Assembly (NCBI RefSeq): GCF_011769525.1
Contig: NZ_CP050440.1
Location: 8,415,124 to 8,479,123 of the forward strand
DNA length: 64,000 nt
Reading direction: 5' to 3'
Origin: Tolypothrix sp. PCC 7910
Lineage (GTDB): Bacteria > Cyanobacteriota > Cyanobacteriia > Cyanobacteriales > Nostocaceae
Each line of letters begins with the position of its first letter. Position 1 is the stretch's first letter. This document shows, one piece after another, positions 54,419-62,970 of the stretch. The position numbers and the translations under genes are program-made. The notes under the pieces are model-generated. The model worked only from the letters and a program-made list of their open reading frames with translations. It was not told the origin of the DNA and made no database searches.

Positions 54419-55381
54419 TTATAGATGCGACCCCTTTGCTGGTACAGCTACAGGGTAAACATTGGTGTCACGACTAGCAACCCAATCGCGTAATGCTAGG
54501 ACTGTGAAAGCTACTAAAGTACCGAGTAAAGCTGCGCCTACAGCTTGGTGAGAGACGGTAAGCGGCTCTACTTGCAGGCGTAATTTGAAAGTAGCTACTC
54601 CTAAGAGGATTTGTAACATTAATAACCCCCCAGCCATATTTGCCAAGCGGCGTAAAGCTGGATGGAGTGCCGGAGTCAGTCCAGATATTAATACCACTGC
54701 TAAGGTTGCCACTGTTGGTGGTACTAAGCCAAAGATGTGGCTGTACATAAAAGTACAGAGTTGGGATGTGCCTAAACATTGGTGTAGTGCCCAGCGAGAG
54801 CCCACCAAGGCACCCAGAAGACTTTGTAGGTAAACTAAAACGGCCGCAGTTAAACCCAACCAAGGTAAGCTACCAACATTGCCGGTTCCTTGATAAGGGG
54901 TGAGTGCCGTACCAATAATTAGGAGGGTGGTGAAAAACAACAACGCCGTTCCCAAGTGGGCAGTCACGATATCAAACCGTAAAAGTTCGGTGACAGTCAG
55001 CCCCCCCAAGACACCTTGGAAAACAATTAAAAACAAGGCGAATGTAGATGCCCAAGGCAGCCAATTTGGTAAAACGCGACGATACCACCAGGATAGACCA
55101 ACAAGTGCGATCGCGCTCAGACCAATCAAAGCTGCATCCAATCTGTGAAACCATTCCAAGAAGACTTGAAAATTCATTTGCTTGGCTGGCACCAATTCTC
55201 CATAGCATAAAGGCCAGTCTGGGCAAGCAAGTCCAGCGTTCATTACCCGCGTGGCACTGCCTATTGCCATCAAAATTAAGGTGGCGATGCAGATCTTCCA
55301 AACAAAACGACGAATAATTTCCTTGGGCTTTTGCTGGGGATCTGTTGCTTCATTTTGTTGTTGTAGGACAAATTCGCTCAT
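54419..55381 (-). CDS. ctaA: Heme A synthase
   Basis: CtaA oxidises the C8 methyl of heme O to the formyl of heme A. The 320-residue, eight-helix membrane protein has the Cys pair NAGLACPDWPLCYGE in the first extracytoplasmic loop and the heme-ligand His in WFHRLDAALIG, TAHLGTAL, ALHQCLG and VSHQAVGAALLG. The frame runs 24 codons further to 55453, but ATG 55381 (MSEFVLQQQNEATD) has an AAGG ribosome site 8 bases upstream and is preferred. It is divergent from ctaC, with about 417 bases between that must hold both promoters. Confidence 0.95.
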   Translation of the reverse strand: MSEFVLQQQNEATDPQQKPKEIIRRFVWKICIATLILMAIGSATRVMNAGLACPDWPLCYGELVPAKQMNFQVFLEWFHRLDAALIGLSAIALVGLSWWYRRVLPNWLPWASTFALFLIVFQGVLGGLTVTELLRFDIVTAHLGTALLFFTTLLIIGTALTPYQGTGNVGSLPWLGLTAAVLVYLQSLLGALVGSRWALHQCLGTSQLCTFMYSHIFGLVPPTVATLAVVLISGLTPALHPALRRLANMAGGLLMLQILLGVATFKLRLQVEPLTVSHQAVGAALLGTLVAFTVLALRDWVASRDTNVYPVAVPAKGSHL

Positions 55382-55798
55382 GAACGATACCTTCTGCCCG
55401 CTCTTGGTAGAGCTATTTAAAATTATCAGTTTGTCAATCACGACCCATATCAACCCTAGCGTATACGACCAAGGTTGATAGATTAGCTTTCAGTTATACG
55501 TTTTACTTACACTTTGAATCACTCTAGCTACTTTTAGCCAAAAGCTTTAGGTATTTTTTAAGTTCTCAATTTTTTGTGAATGGCAACTAATTTTACTATC
55601 TAAATTTTTTCTTAAATTTTTACCATGATTCACATCTATCCTTAGCTATATCTGATAAAACTCTTGTACTCAAAATTATTTATGTAGCCAAAAAAATTAA
55701 TAAAAATTTCAGACCTTGGAAGACCATAATTGATGACCTACACTACCTTAGTAAGTGGGTACCTTTGAGATAACGTAGTAAATTCATTTAAGTGAGCC
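55382..55798. other. Divergent ctaA-ctaC promoter region
   Basis: About 417 AT-rich bases with no gene. No NtcA-type (GTA-N8-TAC) or other named operator could be read with confidence. Confidence 0.4.
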
Positions 55799-56896
55799 GT
55801 GAAAATTCCAAGTTCGATCTGGACATTACTAATTGGCATTGTGTTAACACTTGCCAGCCTTTGGTACGGTCAAAATCACGGTCTGTTGCCAACAGAAGCC
55901 TCTGATGAAGCCGTCTTGGTTGATGGTCTGTTTAACACGATGATGGTCATCTCTACAGGTATCTTTCTCATTGTCGAAGGTGTTTTAATTTACTCTGCAT
56001 TTAAATATCGTCAAAAACCTGGTGACAATGAAGACGGGCCTCCTGTAGAAGGAAATGTACCTCTAGAAATCCTCTGGACGGCGATCCCAGCAATTATAGT
56101 TATTGGTATTTCTGTTTACAGTTTTGAGGTTTATAACGAAATTGGTGGCTTCGATCCCCATGCCATCCATGATGTCCCAGTGACTCAAAATATGTCGATG
56201 AAAATGCCAGGGGCCGCGATCGCCGCAACGTTGAACGATACACCACCCAGCAATCAACCGAACCTCAATCAAGAAAAATCTGATGCGGCGATGCAAGACC
56301 CAGCCACCGCCGCAGTTCGCAATGCCGATCAAATTCCCCAAAAAATCGATGCGCCAGGAGTTGGTAGTGTAGCTCCTACAATTGGCGAAAGTCCTGACAA
56401 AGCAGGTAAACCCCCAGAATTGTTGGTTAATGTTACTGGTTTGCAATATGCCTGGATTTTTACCTATCCAGAAACAGGGATCACCACCGGGGAAATGCAT
56501 CTTCCCATTGGGCGTGAGGTGAAAATCAATATGACAGCCAACGATGTGATCCACGCTTTTTGGGTGCCAGAGTTTCGCTTAAAGCAAGATGCTATCCCTG
56601 GGAGACAAACCGAAATTCGCTTCACACCTAGAACAGCAGGTGATTATGCCTTAGTTTGTGCCGAACTTTGTGGCCCCTACCACGGAGCAATGAGAGCGCC
56701 AATCGTGGTAGAAACACCAGCAGCCTTTGACAAATGGCAACAAGAGCAGCAAGTAGCTAGCCGCGAAACCCTAAATCAAGCTGTTGCTTATAACCCTGCA
56801 AATCTCTCCCCTGATAAATTTCTCGCTCCTTACACCAAGGACATGGGAATTAACACCGCAATAATTCATCAAGTTCACTCTGCTCACCACTCTTAG
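55799..56896 (+). CDS. ctaC: Cytochrome c oxidase subunit II
   Basis: CtaC takes electrons from cytochrome c6 or plastocyanin to its binuclear CuA centre. The 365-residue protein has two N-terminal helices (about 5-22 and 45-68) and a periplasmic/lumenal cupredoxin domain (205-315). The CuA ligands are His252, Cys287, Glu289, Cys291, His295 and Met298 (CAELCGPYHGAM). Between helix 2 and the cupredoxin is an 80-residue low-complexity insert rich in Pro, Asn and Gln (125-205). It begins with GTG 55799. First gene of ctaCDE. Confidence 0.96.
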   Translation: MKIPSSIWTLLIGIVLTLASLWYGQNHGLLPTEASDEAVLVDGLFNTMMVISTGIFLIVEGVLIYSAFKYRQKPGDNEDGPPVEGNVPLEILWTAIPAIIVIGISVYSFEVYNEIGGFDPHAIHDVPVTQNMSMKMPGAAIAATLNDTPPSNQPNLNQEKSDAAMQDPATAAVRNADQIPQKIDAPGVGSVAPTIGESPDKAGKPPELLVNVTGLQYAWIFTYPETGITTGEMHLPIGREVKINMTANDVIHAFWVPEFRLKQDAIPGRQTEIRFTPRTAGDYALVCAELCGPYHGAMRAPIVVETPAAFDKWQQEQQVASRETLNQAVAYNPANLSPDKFLAPYTKDMGINTAIIHQVHSAHHS

Positions 56897-56965
56897 TCAT
56901 TAGTCATCAGTCATTAGTCATTAGCCCTTAGACAAATGACAAAGGACAAATGACAAAGGACAAAT
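56892..56965. repeat. GTCATTA and GACAAATGACAAAG tandem repeats
   Basis: AGTCATTAGTCATCAGTC units are followed by GGACAAATGACAAA units. They fill the ctaC-ctaD gap up to 10 bases before the ctaD ATG. Confidence 0.85.
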
Positions 56966-56974
56966 AAATTTTCT

Positions 56975-58711
56975 ATGACACAAGCCCAAATCCAAGAAAC
57001 CGCTAATACGCCCGCCCTGGCTGAAGAACCAGGGGTCAGGCATTGGCGAGACTACTTTAGCTTTAATACTGACCACAAGGTGATCGGGATTCAATACCTA
57101 GTCACTTCGTTTATTTTTTACTGCATTGGTGGCGTGATGGCGGACTTGGTTCGCACAGAACTAAGAACCCCAGAAGTAGATTTTGTCACCCCAGAAGTCT
57201 ACAACAGCCTATTTACCCTGCACGCCACAATCATGATTTTTTTGTGGATTGTACCTGCAGGGGCAGGGTTTGCTAACTTCCTCATTCCCCTAATGATTGG
57301 GGCTAAGGATATGGCATTCCCTCGCCTAAATGCTGTCGCCTTTTGGATGATCCCCCCTGCTGGTGTGTTATTAATTGCCAGTTTAGCGGTGGGTGACGCA
57401 CCTGATGCCGGCTGGACTTCTTACCCACCATTGAGTTTGGTGACAGGTCAAGTGGGTGAGGCTATCTGGATTATCAGTGTCCTGCTGCTGGGTACATCAT
57501 CGATTTTGGGGGCGATTAATTTTCTCGTCACCTTATTGAGGATGCGTATCCCAGGTATGGGTGTGCATCAAATGCCCTTGTTTTGCTGGGCGATGTTTGC
57601 TACCTCAGCATTGGTACTACTATCTACCCCAGTACTTGCAGCCGGTCTGATTCTGCTGTCCTTTGACTTAATTGCCGGCACGACATTTTTTAATCCAACT
57701 GGGGGTGGCGATCCTGTTGTCTACCAGCATATGTTCTGGTTTTATTCCCACCCAGCGGTTTACATCATGATTTTGCCCTTCTTTGGAGCAATTTCTGAGA
57801 TCATCCCAGTTCATTCTCGCAAACCGATTTTTGGTTATAAAGCGATCGCCTATTCCTCCCTCGCAATTAGTTTTCTAGGGTTAATTGTTTGGGCGCACCA
57901 TATGTTTACCAGCGGTATCCCTGGTTGGCTGCGGATGTTCTTTATGATCACCACAATGATCATTGCCGTACCTACAGGAATTAAGATTTTCAGCTGGTTG
58001 GCGACAATGTGGGGTGGAAAAATTCGTCTCAACAGTCCTATGCTATTTGCTATGGGTTTTGTCGGCACCTTTGTGATTGGTGGTATCAGTGGCGTAATGT
58101 TGGCAGCAGTACCCTTTGATATTCACGTTCACGACACTTATTTTGTGGTTGCCCACCTCCACTACGTCTTATTTGGTGGTAGTGTTCTGGGGATTTTTGC
58201 CGCCATCTATCAGTGGTTCCCAAAAATGACGGGACGGATGCTGAACGAATTTTGGGGTAAAGTTCACTTTGCCTTGACAATAGTTGGTCTGAATATGACC
58301 TTCTTACCAATGCACAAGTTGGGTTTAATGGGCATGAACCGCCGAGTTGCTCAGTATGACCCCAAATTTGCATTGTTAAATGAAATCTGCACTTATGGTT
58401 CTTATATCCTGGCAGTTTCTACAATTCCCTTCATCATCAATGCCATCTGGAGTTGGTTATACGGGCCCAAAGCAAGTAATAATCCCTGGAATGCATTAAC
58501 TCTAGAGTGGATGACAACCTCACCACCCGCGATTGAGAATTTTGACAAAACCCCAGTGTTAGCAACAGGCCCCTACGACTACGGCTTGGAAAATGCTTAC
58601 AAGGGCGTACCTCTGTCAGATCCAGATCCAGTCTTGTCTGGTGGCGTAAACTCAGTGTTACGCGCCCAACCAGACGAACCATATCCAGGGATCACAGCAG
58701 AAAAAGAATAA
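56975..58711 (+). CDS. ctaD: Cytochrome c oxidase subunit I (A2-type heme-copper oxidase)
   Basis: CtaD is the catalytic proton-pumping subunit with heme a, heme a3 and CuB. The 578-residue, twelve-helix protein has the low-spin heme His in LHATIMIF, the CuB His and cross-linked Tyr in Y257-S-H-P-A-V-Y263, the CuB pair in VWAHHMFTSG, and the heme pair in VHDTYFVVAHLHYVLFGG. The canonical HPEVY has Ala in place of the D-channel Glu, and the preceding YS is the hallmark of A2-type oxidases. The N-terminal 30 residues and the C-terminal 70 are soluble tails. Confidence 0.97.
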   Translation: MTQAQIQETANTPALAEEPGVRHWRDYFSFNTDHKVIGIQYLVTSFIFYCIGGVMADLVRTELRTPEVDFVTPEVYNSLFTLHATIMIFLWIVPAGAGFANFLIPLMIGAKDMAFPRLNAVAFWMIPPAGVLLIASLAVGDAPDAGWTSYPPLSLVTGQVGEAIWIISVLLLGTSSILGAINFLVTLLRMRIPGMGVHQMPLFCWAMFATSALVLLSTPVLAAGLILLSFDLIAGTTFFNPTGGGDPVVYQHMFWFYSHPAVYIMILPFFGAISEIIPVHSRKPIFGYKAIAYSSLAISFLGLIVWAHHMFTSGIPGWLRMFFMITTMIIAVPTGIKIFSWLATMWGGKIRLNSPMLFAMGFVGTFVIGGISGVMLAAVPFDIHVHDTYFVVAHLHYVLFGGSVLGIFAAIYQWFPKMTGRMLNEFWGKVHFALTIVGLNMTFLPMHKLGLMGMNRRVAQYDPKFALLNEICTYGSYILAVSTIPFIINAIWSWLYGPKASNNPWNALTLEWMTTSPPAIENFDKTPVLATGPYDYGLENAYKGVPLSDPDPVLSGGVNSVLRAQPDEPYPGITAEKE

Positions 58712-58940
58712 TGCATGGGCATGGGGCAATGGGCATAGGGCATTGGGTAATAGGTAATTGGTAATTGGTAATTAGGATTTATAGTTTATTCTTTCCCCTT
58801 TTCCCAATCCCCATTACCCCTTATCCCCAGAGGGGGCCCCGAGTTCCCCAATCCCCAATCCCTTTTCCCCAGTCCCCATTACCCCTTATCCCCAGAGGGG
58901 GCCCCGAGTTCCCCAATCCCCAATCCCTTTACACTTATCC
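58712..58940. repeat. Repeat-filled ctaD-ctaE spacer with a 65-bp tandem duplication
   Basis: CATGGGGCAATGGGCAT and GGTAATTGG units (58715-58775) are followed by two 65-base direct copies (start 58808 and start 58873). Each contains CCCCATTACCCCTTATCCCC, GAGGGGGCCCCGAG and CCCCAATCCCCAATCCC. The GGGGGCCCC palindrome in each copy would fold in RNA. There is no Shine-Dalgarno-like purine run before ctaE. Confidence 0.9.
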
Positions 58941-58952
58941 TTTTTAATATTC

Positions 58953-59579
58953 ATGCAAAGTCAAACTATTGACCCAGCGAAAACGGAACTGAATCATCAC
59001 CTGGCTAAAGAAGGTGTGCATGGCGAACACGAAGGACATCCCGATCATCGCTTGTTTGGGCTAATTGTCTTTCTGATTGCTGAAGGCATGATTTTCATGG
59101 GGTTGTTTGGAGCTTATTTGGCTTTCCGTTCTACCTTACCCGTATGGCCACCAGCCGGAACACCCGAATTAGAACTTTTGCTACCAGGAGTTAATACCGC
59201 TAATCTAATAGCTAGCAGTTTTGTCATGCATAATGCTGACACTGCCATCAAAAAGAATGATACCAAGGGTATGCGGATTTGGTTGGCAATTACAGCCGCA
59301 ATGGGTGCAATTTTCTTGGTAGGTCAGGTTTATGAATACACCCATCTAGAATTTGGTTTAACTACCAATTTATTTGCCAGCGCATTCTATGTGTTAACTG
59401 GATTTCACGGTTTGCACGTAACCATCGGCGTGTTAGCAATTTTAGCTGTATTGTGGCGATCGCGCGTTGCTGGCCACTACAGTAGCGAAAAGCGCTTCGG
59501 TATTGAAGCTGCGGAAATTTACTGGCATTTTGTCGATGTAATTTGGATAATTTTGTTCGGATTGTTGTACATACTCTAA
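58953..59579 (+). CDS. ctaE: Cytochrome c oxidase subunit III
   Basis: CtaE is the seven- or five-helix subunit III that stabilises the oxidase and helps proton uptake. The 208-residue product is the short bacterial form with five helices (about 30-52, 75-95, 105-125, 140-165 and 185-207). It has the family motifs FLIAEGMIFMGLFGAYLAFR, TANLIASSFVMHNAD, FYVLTGFHGLHVTIGVLA and EIYWHFVDVIWIILFGLLYI. Start ATG 58953. Last gene of ctaCDE, followed by a strong terminator. Confidence 0.96.
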   Translation: MQSQTIDPAKTELNHHLAKEGVHGEHEGHPDHRLFGLIVFLIAEGMIFMGLFGAYLAFRSTLPVWPPAGTPELELLLPGVNTANLIASSFVMHNADTAIKKNDTKGMRIWLAITAAMGAIFLVGQVYEYTHLEFGLTTNLFASAFYVLTGFHGLHVTIGVLAILAVLWRSRVAGHYSSEKRFGIEAAEIYWHFVDVIWIILFGLLYIL

Positions 59580-59621
59580 GTATTAATAAGTAGTTGTTCA
59601 CTCCACGCGAATAACTACCTA

Positions 59622-59642
59622 ACCCCCACTGGGGGTTTTTTT
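59622..59642 (+). terminator. Intrinsic terminator of ctaCDE
   Basis: ACCCCC (59622-59627) pairs with GGGGGT (59631-59636) around ACT, followed by an unbroken T-run to 59642. A textbook signal 43 bases beyond the ctaE stop. Confidence 0.92.
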
Positions 59643-60281
59643 ATGGTTAATTTCCAACATGGGATAATCACTGAGTGATTATAGTTGCTTGATATCATGG
59701 TATTAACTCTGTGATATCTCTAGAATTTATGCATTTGGAGGCGTAGATTTGACTAAGGAAATAGTAAATCAAAAAATATCCTCAATTTTCTTGTGTATTG
59801 GGCATCTTGACAGTTTCATCCTCTAGTTGACATTTATCTGCAAGACCATCTAGATAGCAAGCTCATCGATATCCTGATTCATCGTATTATTTTTTACTAT
59901 GCTCTAAATCAAAATGAAACGCGCTTTGTTTTTTTTATACATTCATAACCATGTTGAATTTTAGCTAGATTGTATATTAAAGTGTGTTTACTAAGATATT
60001 TTGAGATTTCAAGACTATTAACTTTAGTCCGATATAGGTGCAACTACAGCAACAATAAAAATTAAAAGGATAAAATATTTGGTTAAAATTATATTGTGAT
60101 ATTAGCGCCCTTAAAATCTCTAAAAAAATCATATAATTTCGCCACTGAACTAATATCTAGCTTGGAAAATTTTTAAATTTAAATATCAAGCAACTACGCA
60201 GACATTTAGGCGTAATGTCCAGCACAATCTACCACCAAAATTTAACTTGTCAGCTATTTTAGATAGGTTAGGATATGTCCC
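59643..60281. other. Long AT-rich spacer upstream of the Ser/Thr kinase
   Basis: About 640 bases with many stop codons in all frames and no RNA gene or clear operator recognised. It contains the kinase promoter and probably an old decayed region. Confidence 0.45.
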
Positions 60282-61508
60282 ATGCGTCAGTACCCTCGCA
60301 TTAGAAAAACACTCCGAAATCGCAACAATCATGTGACGCAGTTAAAAAGGAAATTATCTGGTGGTATTACTTATTTGCTATCAAGCGATACAGGAAATAA
60401 ACAAGGGAATACACAACAGCAACAGTCTCCTCTCATTAACAAAACACTGCGGAATCGCTTTAAGATTGTCCAACTTTTAGCTAGGGGAGGTTCTGGCGAT
60501 ACCTACTTAGCAATTGATTTAGATTTACCGGGTAAACCATTTTGTGTTGTTAAGCATTTTTATCCTAAACATCCTCATCCTGCTATTTTACCAATTGCCA
60601 AAAACCTCTTTAATCGCGAAGCAGAGATTTTATATCAGCTAGGCAACAATCATAAGCAAATTCCTACCTTGTTGGCTCACTTTCATGAAGATGGAGATTT
60701 TTATTTAGTTCAAGAATTTATTGATGGTTACGACTTAACCCAAGAAATTGTCCCTGGTAAACCTCTAAGTGAAGATGTAGTTTTAAATTTATTGAAAAAT
60801 ATACTGGAAGTGTTGGACTTTGTTCATCAACACAAAATAATTCACCGGGATATTAAGCCGCAAAATATTATGCGGCGGAACTGCGATCGCAAGATTGTAC
60901 TGATTGATTTTGGCAGTATTAAAAAAGTAGGTAATCCGGGAAATACCCTGACAGTTTCTGTTGGTACACCTGGATATATGCCAACAGAACAAGCTAAGGG
61001 TAAACCAAAACTTAGCAGCGATATTTATGCAGTAGGTATGATTGGGATTCAAGCTTTGACTGGTTTAAAACCTGAAGAATTACCAGAAGAACCCGATACA
61101 GGACAATTAATCTGGCGGCACAAAGCAAAAGTCAGCGATTGGCTAGCAGATGTTTTAGACAGAATGATTAGCGAACGCCATACCCAGCGTTACCAATCTG
61201 CAGGAGAAGCTTTGCAAGCACTGGTTCCCGATATCACCTTACCACAGTACTTAGAATTAAGTGTTTCAGATGAACACCCTGATGAGGATTCTGTGCAAGT
61301 TTATCGCAAATTTATCTTGCTACTAGGTTTGGGTCTTGGCGTTATTACTAGTGTATTACTAATAGCTCTAATATATACATTTTTGAGTAGCAGTTTATCG
61401 CCAAAAAAACAACCGACCCCATCACAAACATTCATCGAAAAGTTTAATAATCGTTCATCTATTCATCTAGATAAGCCAGTAGGTTATAGCCAGTTGAATA
61501 GAAACTAG
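60282..61508 (+). CDS. Membrane-anchored Ser/Thr protein kinase (PknB-like)
   Basis: A 408-residue Hanks-type kinase. The kinase domain is at about 57-325: Gly-rich loop ARGGSGDTYLA (67-77), VVK91, HRD with catalytic Asp190 (HRDIKPQN), DFG Asp209 and the P+1/APE region GTPGYMPTEQA. A membrane helix follows at about 346-368, with a short outer tail of about 40 residues. Residues 9-38 (KTLRNRNNHVTQ...LSGGITYLLSSD) look like a degenerate second copy of the start of the kinase domain (54-80, KTLRNRFKIVQL...GGSGDTYLAIDL). It acts at the membrane on unknown targets. A membrane-anchored PstS-like protein follows 163 bases downstream, which could be its sensor partner. Confidence 0.93.
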   Translation: MRQYPRIRKTLRNRNNHVTQLKRKLSGGITYLLSSDTGNKQGNTQQQQSPLINKTLRNRFKIVQLLARGGSGDTYLAIDLDLPGKPFCVVKHFYPKHPHPAILPIAKNLFNREAEILYQLGNNHKQIPTLLAHFHEDGDFYLVQEFIDGYDLTQEIVPGKPLSEDVVLNLLKNILEVLDFVHQHKIIHRDIKPQNIMRRNCDRKIVLIDFGSIKKVGNPGNTLTVSVGTPGYMPTEQAKGKPKLSSDIYAVGMIGIQALTGLKPEELPEEPDTGQLIWRHKAKVSDWLADVLDRMISERHTQRYQSAGEALQALVPDITLPQYLELSVSDEHPDEDSVQVYRKFILLLGLGLGVITSVLLIALIYTFLSSSLSPKKQPTPSQTFIEKFNNRSSIHLDKPVGYSQLNRN

Positions 61509-61671
61509 TAATGGGTTGCTATAAGCGATTAACAAAAAGTAAATTTAGCTTAATTAAGTAGGAATATTTAATTATAAGTAACTCATTATTAACTAATAAC
61601 TACAAATGTGTTTTATACCTAGCATCTACCACCAATTGTTGCCAACCTAACAAATAAACAAAATTAATAAT

Positions 61672-62754
61672 ATGGACAACACCAACCAAAAAAAAGTTTT
61701 GATTAAGGAAGATATCAGCATCTTCCTTAGAGGTCTGATTATTGGTAAAGTCCTAACACTGATGGTTATAGGAGGATTGCTTTGGTGGTTACTCAAGCCA
61801 GAATTATTGGCTCGTAATAGTAGCAATAATACTGATACTTCTAATGAAAATTTGCAGCCTAGCTCGAATGCTGTATCCACCTTTGGCTCACTTACTGATG
61901 TGCCCACTGATTCATTTAACTACGGTGGTAGCACTGCTTGGGCACCAATTAGGCAGGTTGTAGATTCTCAAATCCTCAGTGCGCGCCCTGAACTCAAATT
62001 GCGCTACTTAGATCCTGTAAACAGTAGTCCTGGTTCTAGTTCTGGTATCCGGATGTTGCTGGATGACAAATTGGACTTTGCTCAGTCTTCCCGTCCCCTT
62101 ACAGATGAAGAAAAAGCCATTGCCAAAGAGAGAGGTTTCACCCTTGAACAACGTCAGGTGGGTATTGATGGAATAGCAGTAGTCGTGAATCCATTACTGA
62201 ACGTGCCAGGTTTAACCGTTGATCAATTGCAGCAGATATATTTGGGCAAGTTGACTAACTGGAATCAGGTAGGAGGCCCCAATCTACCCATCACAGCTTT
62301 TTCTCAAAAACCAGAGAATGCAGATACAAGCATCTTCTCTAGTAATAGCGAGTTCAACAAACAAGCATTGGGTTCTAATGTCAAATACGTCTACTCTACT
62401 ACAGATGCATTGCGTCAACTCAGCAAAACTCCAGGTGGAATATATTATGCTTCTGCCCGTGCTGTTGTCCCGCAATGTAGTGTGAAACCCTTACCACTAG
62501 GCCGGACTGCTACCGATTTTGTTTCCCCTTACCGTCAACCTTTCGTATCACCTGAACAATGTCCTCGTCAGCGCAATCAGGTCAATACTGAAGCTATTAA
62601 AAATGGTAGCTATCCTATAACCTCTAAATTGTTTGTGATTATTAAACAGAACAAAGGTCAAGCACAGAAGGCTGGCAATGCTTACGCCAATCTTGTACTT
62701 ACCGATCAAGGACAACAGGCGATTGAGCAAGCTGGGTTTGTGGGAGTTCGTTAG
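61672..62754 (+). CDS. Membrane-anchored PstS-like substrate-binding protein
   Basis: A 360-residue protein: a cytoplasmic N-terminus (1-20), one membrane helix (about 21-43), a disordered linker (44-72) and a PBP-type phosphate-binding-like domain (about 80-358). The latter has GGSTAWAPIRQVVDSQ at the phosphate-loop place, SSPGSSSGIRMLLDDKLDFAQSSRPLTDEE, and LGKLTNWNQVGGPNLPITAFSQ, matching the PstS/PBP-like-2 family. It has no lipobox and no PstABC genes nearby, so uptake is less likely than sensing or scavenging. It follows the Ser/Thr kinase on the same strand, and the pair may work together. Confidence 0.85.
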   Translation: MDNTNQKKVLIKEDISIFLRGLIIGKVLTLMVIGGLLWWLLKPELLARNSSNNTDTSNENLQPSSNAVSTFGSLTDVPTDSFNYGGSTAWAPIRQVVDSQILSARPELKLRYLDPVNSSPGSSSGIRMLLDDKLDFAQSSRPLTDEEKAIAKERGFTLEQRQVGIDGIAVVVNPLLNVPGLTVDQLQQIYLGKLTNWNQVGGPNLPITAFSQKPENADTSIFSSNSEFNKQALGSNVKYVYSTTDALRQLSKTPGGIYYASARAVVPQCSVKPLPLGRTATDFVSPYRQPFVSPEQCPRQRNQVNTEAIKNGSYPITSKLFVIIKQNKGQAQKAGNAYANLVLTDQGQQAIEQAGFVGVR

Positions 62755-62773
62755 TTAATACTTTCATAGACTG

Positions 62774-62809
62774 CTGGCGAAATATGATGAGGTGATCTTG
62801 TTTCGCCAG
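62774..62809 (+). terminator. Hairpin after the PstS-like gene
   Basis: CTGGCGAAA (62774-62782) and TTTCGCCAG (62801-62809) pair perfectly, 20 bases after the stop. A T-tract is lacking on the plus strand. Confidence 0.45.
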
Positions 62810-62923
62810 TGGTAAAATGCGATCGCACTAATTCTCTACAAAAGCTGATCTAGTTTCAGGGACATTAATTTGTCTTCAATGACAACAATTTGTCACCGAC
62901 GGCAAATAATTAGTCACTGTACA

Positions 62924-62970
62924 GCAAGGCAAGGCCTTGCCCCTATAATCTGTCACATTCTGATTTCAAT
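62924..62970. repeat. GGCAAGGCCTTGCC palindrome with CATTCTGATTTCAA tail
   Basis: A palindrome (62928-62941) is followed by a TCTGTCACATTCTGATTTCAA-like tail, the third member of the family seen at 15835 and 39864. It abuts the stop of the histidine kinase at 62966. Confidence 0.7.

Noticed and set aside
58765..58947. A 60-codon frame of Pro-rich peptide between ctaD and ctaE
   Set aside because: It is made wholly of tandem repeats (CCCCAATCCCC) and repeats itself; no coding sign.
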